In this document: positions 4,964 through 5,983 of the stretch, one piece after another
Layout of the letters: every line of letters starts with the position of its first letter
Numbering within the stretch: position 1 is the first letter of the stretch
Source of the DNA: an uncultured Eubacteriales bacterium
GTDB lineage: Bacteria > Bacillota > Clostridia > Peptostreptococcales > Anaerovoracaceae
NCBI GenBank assembly: GCA_900540145.1
Contig: UQEW01000092.1
Coordinates: forward strand, 1 to 5,983
Length of the DNA: 5,983 nucleotides
Direction: 5' to 3'
Made by a program: the position numbers and the translations under genes
Notes under the pieces: generated by a model
Told to the model about the DNA's origin: nothing
The model's database searches: none
What the model saw: the letters and a program-made list of their open reading frames with translations, nothing else

Positions 4964-5554
4964 ATGAAAGAACGTCTTAAAAAATATGCACCGCTCAAAT
5001 GGTATATAGCATCGCTCATACTTGTGGGTGCAATAAGCATAGCAGGCATCGTATATGTGGTGTATGTCAATTTTAACTTTTCCGAAACGCTGATATATAC
5101 AGGAAGTCCTCCTTTTACATGGGGCGAAGATGAAGGTTGGGGTACAAACGTGGTATTTTATCTGGTAGACGCCGGATTTACGTGGACAATGTGGCTTTCT
5201 ATGTGGATGACATTCCGCACGTTTAAGAACAACTCCACAGAGGATAACAGATTCCTGGATAAGCAGGTACCGGTAGTCGGAGCTGTATTGTTCATTTATG
5301 CCGTATTCTGCATGGCGGTCTTCAAAGGGCAGGTGCTGCGTACGTTTGAGGAACACCCCGCTCCGTTTATGTATGAGGGCGGCGAAGTATATGTTACATC
5401 GCTGTTTCTGCCTGTAATAATTCTGGGATGCTTGATTTTAGATATCGGATTTTGGCAGGTTGTTTATGCCAATAAGAAAAGAAAACAACGAAAAACAGAG
5501 GAGGCTTTAGCGGAAAAGACAGATAACGATGAAAAGCAAGAGATAGGAGGCTGA
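4964..5554 (+). CDS. Four-helix integral membrane protein of unknown function
   Basis: I do not recognise the family of this 196-residue protein. Four hydrophobic segments are visible at about 13-35, 62-84, 102-122 and 142-168. An even number puts both ends on the same side. The Lys/Arg-rich stretches (MKERLKKYAPLK at the start, KKRKQRK at 171-177) place both ends in the cytoplasm by the positive-inside rule. The loop after helix 1 (36-61) and that after helix 3 (123-141) would then face outward and are acidic and aromatic (PPFTWGEDEGWG; EEHPAPFMYEGGE). The tail after 178 is a charged, Glu/Lys-rich coil. No catalytic motif is seen. The start has a G-rich site (AGGGGGG, 4951-4957) six bases before the ATG. 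It is last in the PepSY cluster and is directly followed by a terminator. It could be a membrane partner of the PepSY proteins, by position only. Confidence 0.75.
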   Translation: MKERLKKYAPLKWYIASLILVGAISIAGIVYVVYVNFNFSETLIYTGSPPFTWGEDEGWGTNVVFYLVDAGFTWTMWLSMWMTFRTFKNNSTEDNRFLDKQVPVVGAVLFIYAVFCMAVFKGQVLRTFEEHPAPFMYEGGEVYVTSLFLPVIILGCLILDIGFWQVVYANKKRKQRKTEEALAEKTDNDEKQEIGG

Positions 5555-5555
5555 C

Positions 5556-5741
5556 CTAGTACTCGTAATATCAAATGGGGCTGAGCTTGCTCAGTTCCAT
5601 TTGATATCTGTTTTTGTTGAAATAATCAATTAATCTTTTATGTCTTTTCTTAATTCCCCTATTGCTTGCCATCTCCTTTTTTACACCAAGTTCATCTTTC
5701 TTATGCCTGAAGAAACTTTGGCTGTTCTCTGTGTGCCTGCG
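5556..5741 (-). pseudogene. Decayed C-terminus of an IS3-family transposase
   Basis: Read on the minus strand, about 56 residues match the end of IS3-family (IS3/IS150-type) DDE transposases: NSQSFFRHKKDEL, then after about 20 residues KRLIDYFNKNRYQMELSKLSPI. The family pattern is Asn-Ala-Pro-X-Glu-Ser-Phe-Phe-X-X-X-Lys-X-Glu, then a helix, Tyr-Tyr-Asn-X-X-Arg-Tyr-Gln-X-X-Leu-X-X-X-Ser/Thr-Pro. The catalytic Glu before Ser-Phe-Phe is missing (Gln-Ser-Phe-Phe here). The frame ends early at TGA 5573-5571, just where family members continue for a few residues; reading on gives YYEY and then TAG. The rest of the DDE domain and the first ORF are absent, and upstream sequence in this frame is unlike a transposase. 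I call it a non-functional relic. The match is from memory of the family, not a search. Confidence 0.6.
5568..5615 (+). terminator. Strong intrinsic terminator of the PepSY/membrane protein cluster
   Basis: ATATCAAATGG (5568-5578) pairs with CCATTTGATAT (5597-5607). The stem continues through two G-T pairs, then CTGAG (5581-5585) with CTCAG (5590-5594), and closes on a four-base CTTG loop. The 18-bp stem is followed by CTGTTTTTG, so it works on the plus strand; there is no T-run on the minus side. It begins 13 bases after the 4964 gene's stop. Confidence 0.85.
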
Positions 5742-5852
5742 CTGCGGAGCGAATTTTAACGAGTTTTGACAACATATTTCAGAGCCAAAGGCATTGACAG
5801 CACTGATGCCACCGACAGAGCAGCCTTTCAAAACTTTGATTTATGATTCGGA

Positions 5853-5875
5853 TGTATACGGGTACGGGGTATACA
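5853..5875. repeat. Short inverted repeat TGTATAC-N9-GTATACA
   Basis: Two 7-bp arms (5853-5859 and 5869-5875) flank a G-rich 9-base centre. It lies in the gene-poor right edge, 16 bases before a larger inverted repeat. It could be an operator or a small hairpin; no function is assigned. Confidence 0.5.
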
Positions 5876-5890
5876 AACGGATTTTACCGA

Positions 5891-5937
5891 AAAATGTTGT
5901 ACAAAATTCGGTTTGCTGGGATTTTGTACAACATTTT
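5891..5937. repeat. Perfect 17-bp inverted repeat (hairpin), terminator- or operator-like
   Basis: Arms 5891-5907 and 5921-5937 are exact reverse complements (core TGTTGTACAAAAT / ATTTTGTACAACA) around a 13-base loop. T-rich sequence follows on the plus strand (CTTTTTTATAAT) and the stem itself ends in T's on the minus strand, so it could terminate transcription either way. A TATAAT at 5944-5949 on the plus strand instead allows a promoter with the right arm as an operator. No gene in the window needs it on the plus strand. Confidence 0.7.
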
Positions 5938-5983
5938 CTTTTTTATAATAAGGGCTGTTTGAGGTCTTTGCGATATATCAGCT

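Noticed and set aside
4958..5356. Minus-strand open frame of 132 codons opposite the four-helix protein
   Set aside because: The plus-strand gene has a good ribosome binding site, a plausible topology and a terminator; the reverse frame has none of these.

Overview
The window looks like chromosomal DNA from an anaerobic Firmicute of class Clostridia. The grounds are the end of an Rnf cluster in the order rnfE-rnfA-rnfB with a cysteine-rich RnfB (the usual clostridial layout is rnfCDGEAB), moderate GC, strong AGGAGG-type ribosome binding sites, and a small sigma factor with a DUF4367-like membrane partner. The species cannot be fixed from the sequence.

Left part (1-1664): the last 41 codons of rnfE, then complete rnfA and rnfB. 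These are the distal genes of the membrane ferredoxin:NAD+ oxidoreductase, which couples electron transfer to Na+ or H+ export. A strong hairpin at 1619-1664 closes the operon and can also serve the convergent operon arriving from the right.

Middle (1727-2939, minus strand): an ECF-type sigma-70 factor gene overlapping a gene for a single-pass membrane protein with a DUF4367-like outer domain, most likely its anti-sigma or regulatory partner. A TATAAT-bearing promoter region lies at 2964-2999. The 185-base gap to 3124 also holds the start of a divergent plus-strand cluster.

Right-middle (3084-5607, plus strand): two tandem copies of a two-gene unit (A1-B1, A2-B2), then a four-helix membrane protein. 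A and B both encode one N-terminal transmembrane helix followed by a small PepSY-like outer domain, so they are probably old paralogs of each other. All four genes carry a related 34-36 base leader ending in TGTGAGG. The A copies are about 91% identical in protein and the B copies only about 58%, which suggests a homogenised tract ending just inside B. The cluster ends at an 18-bp hairpin terminator at 5568-5615.

Right edge (5556-5983): no intact gene is recognised. On the minus strand there is a decayed C-terminus of an IS3-family transposase, and its 3' end is the same DNA that forms the terminator hairpin. Beyond it are two inverted repeats, one a perfect 17-bp hairpin, that are terminator- or operator-like.

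The part least explained by known families is the divergent locus: ECF sigma and membrane partner on one side, duplicated membrane-anchored PepSY pairs plus a membrane protein on the other. I infer a cell-envelope signalling locus. The sequence does not prove that the sigma factor controls the PepSY cluster.
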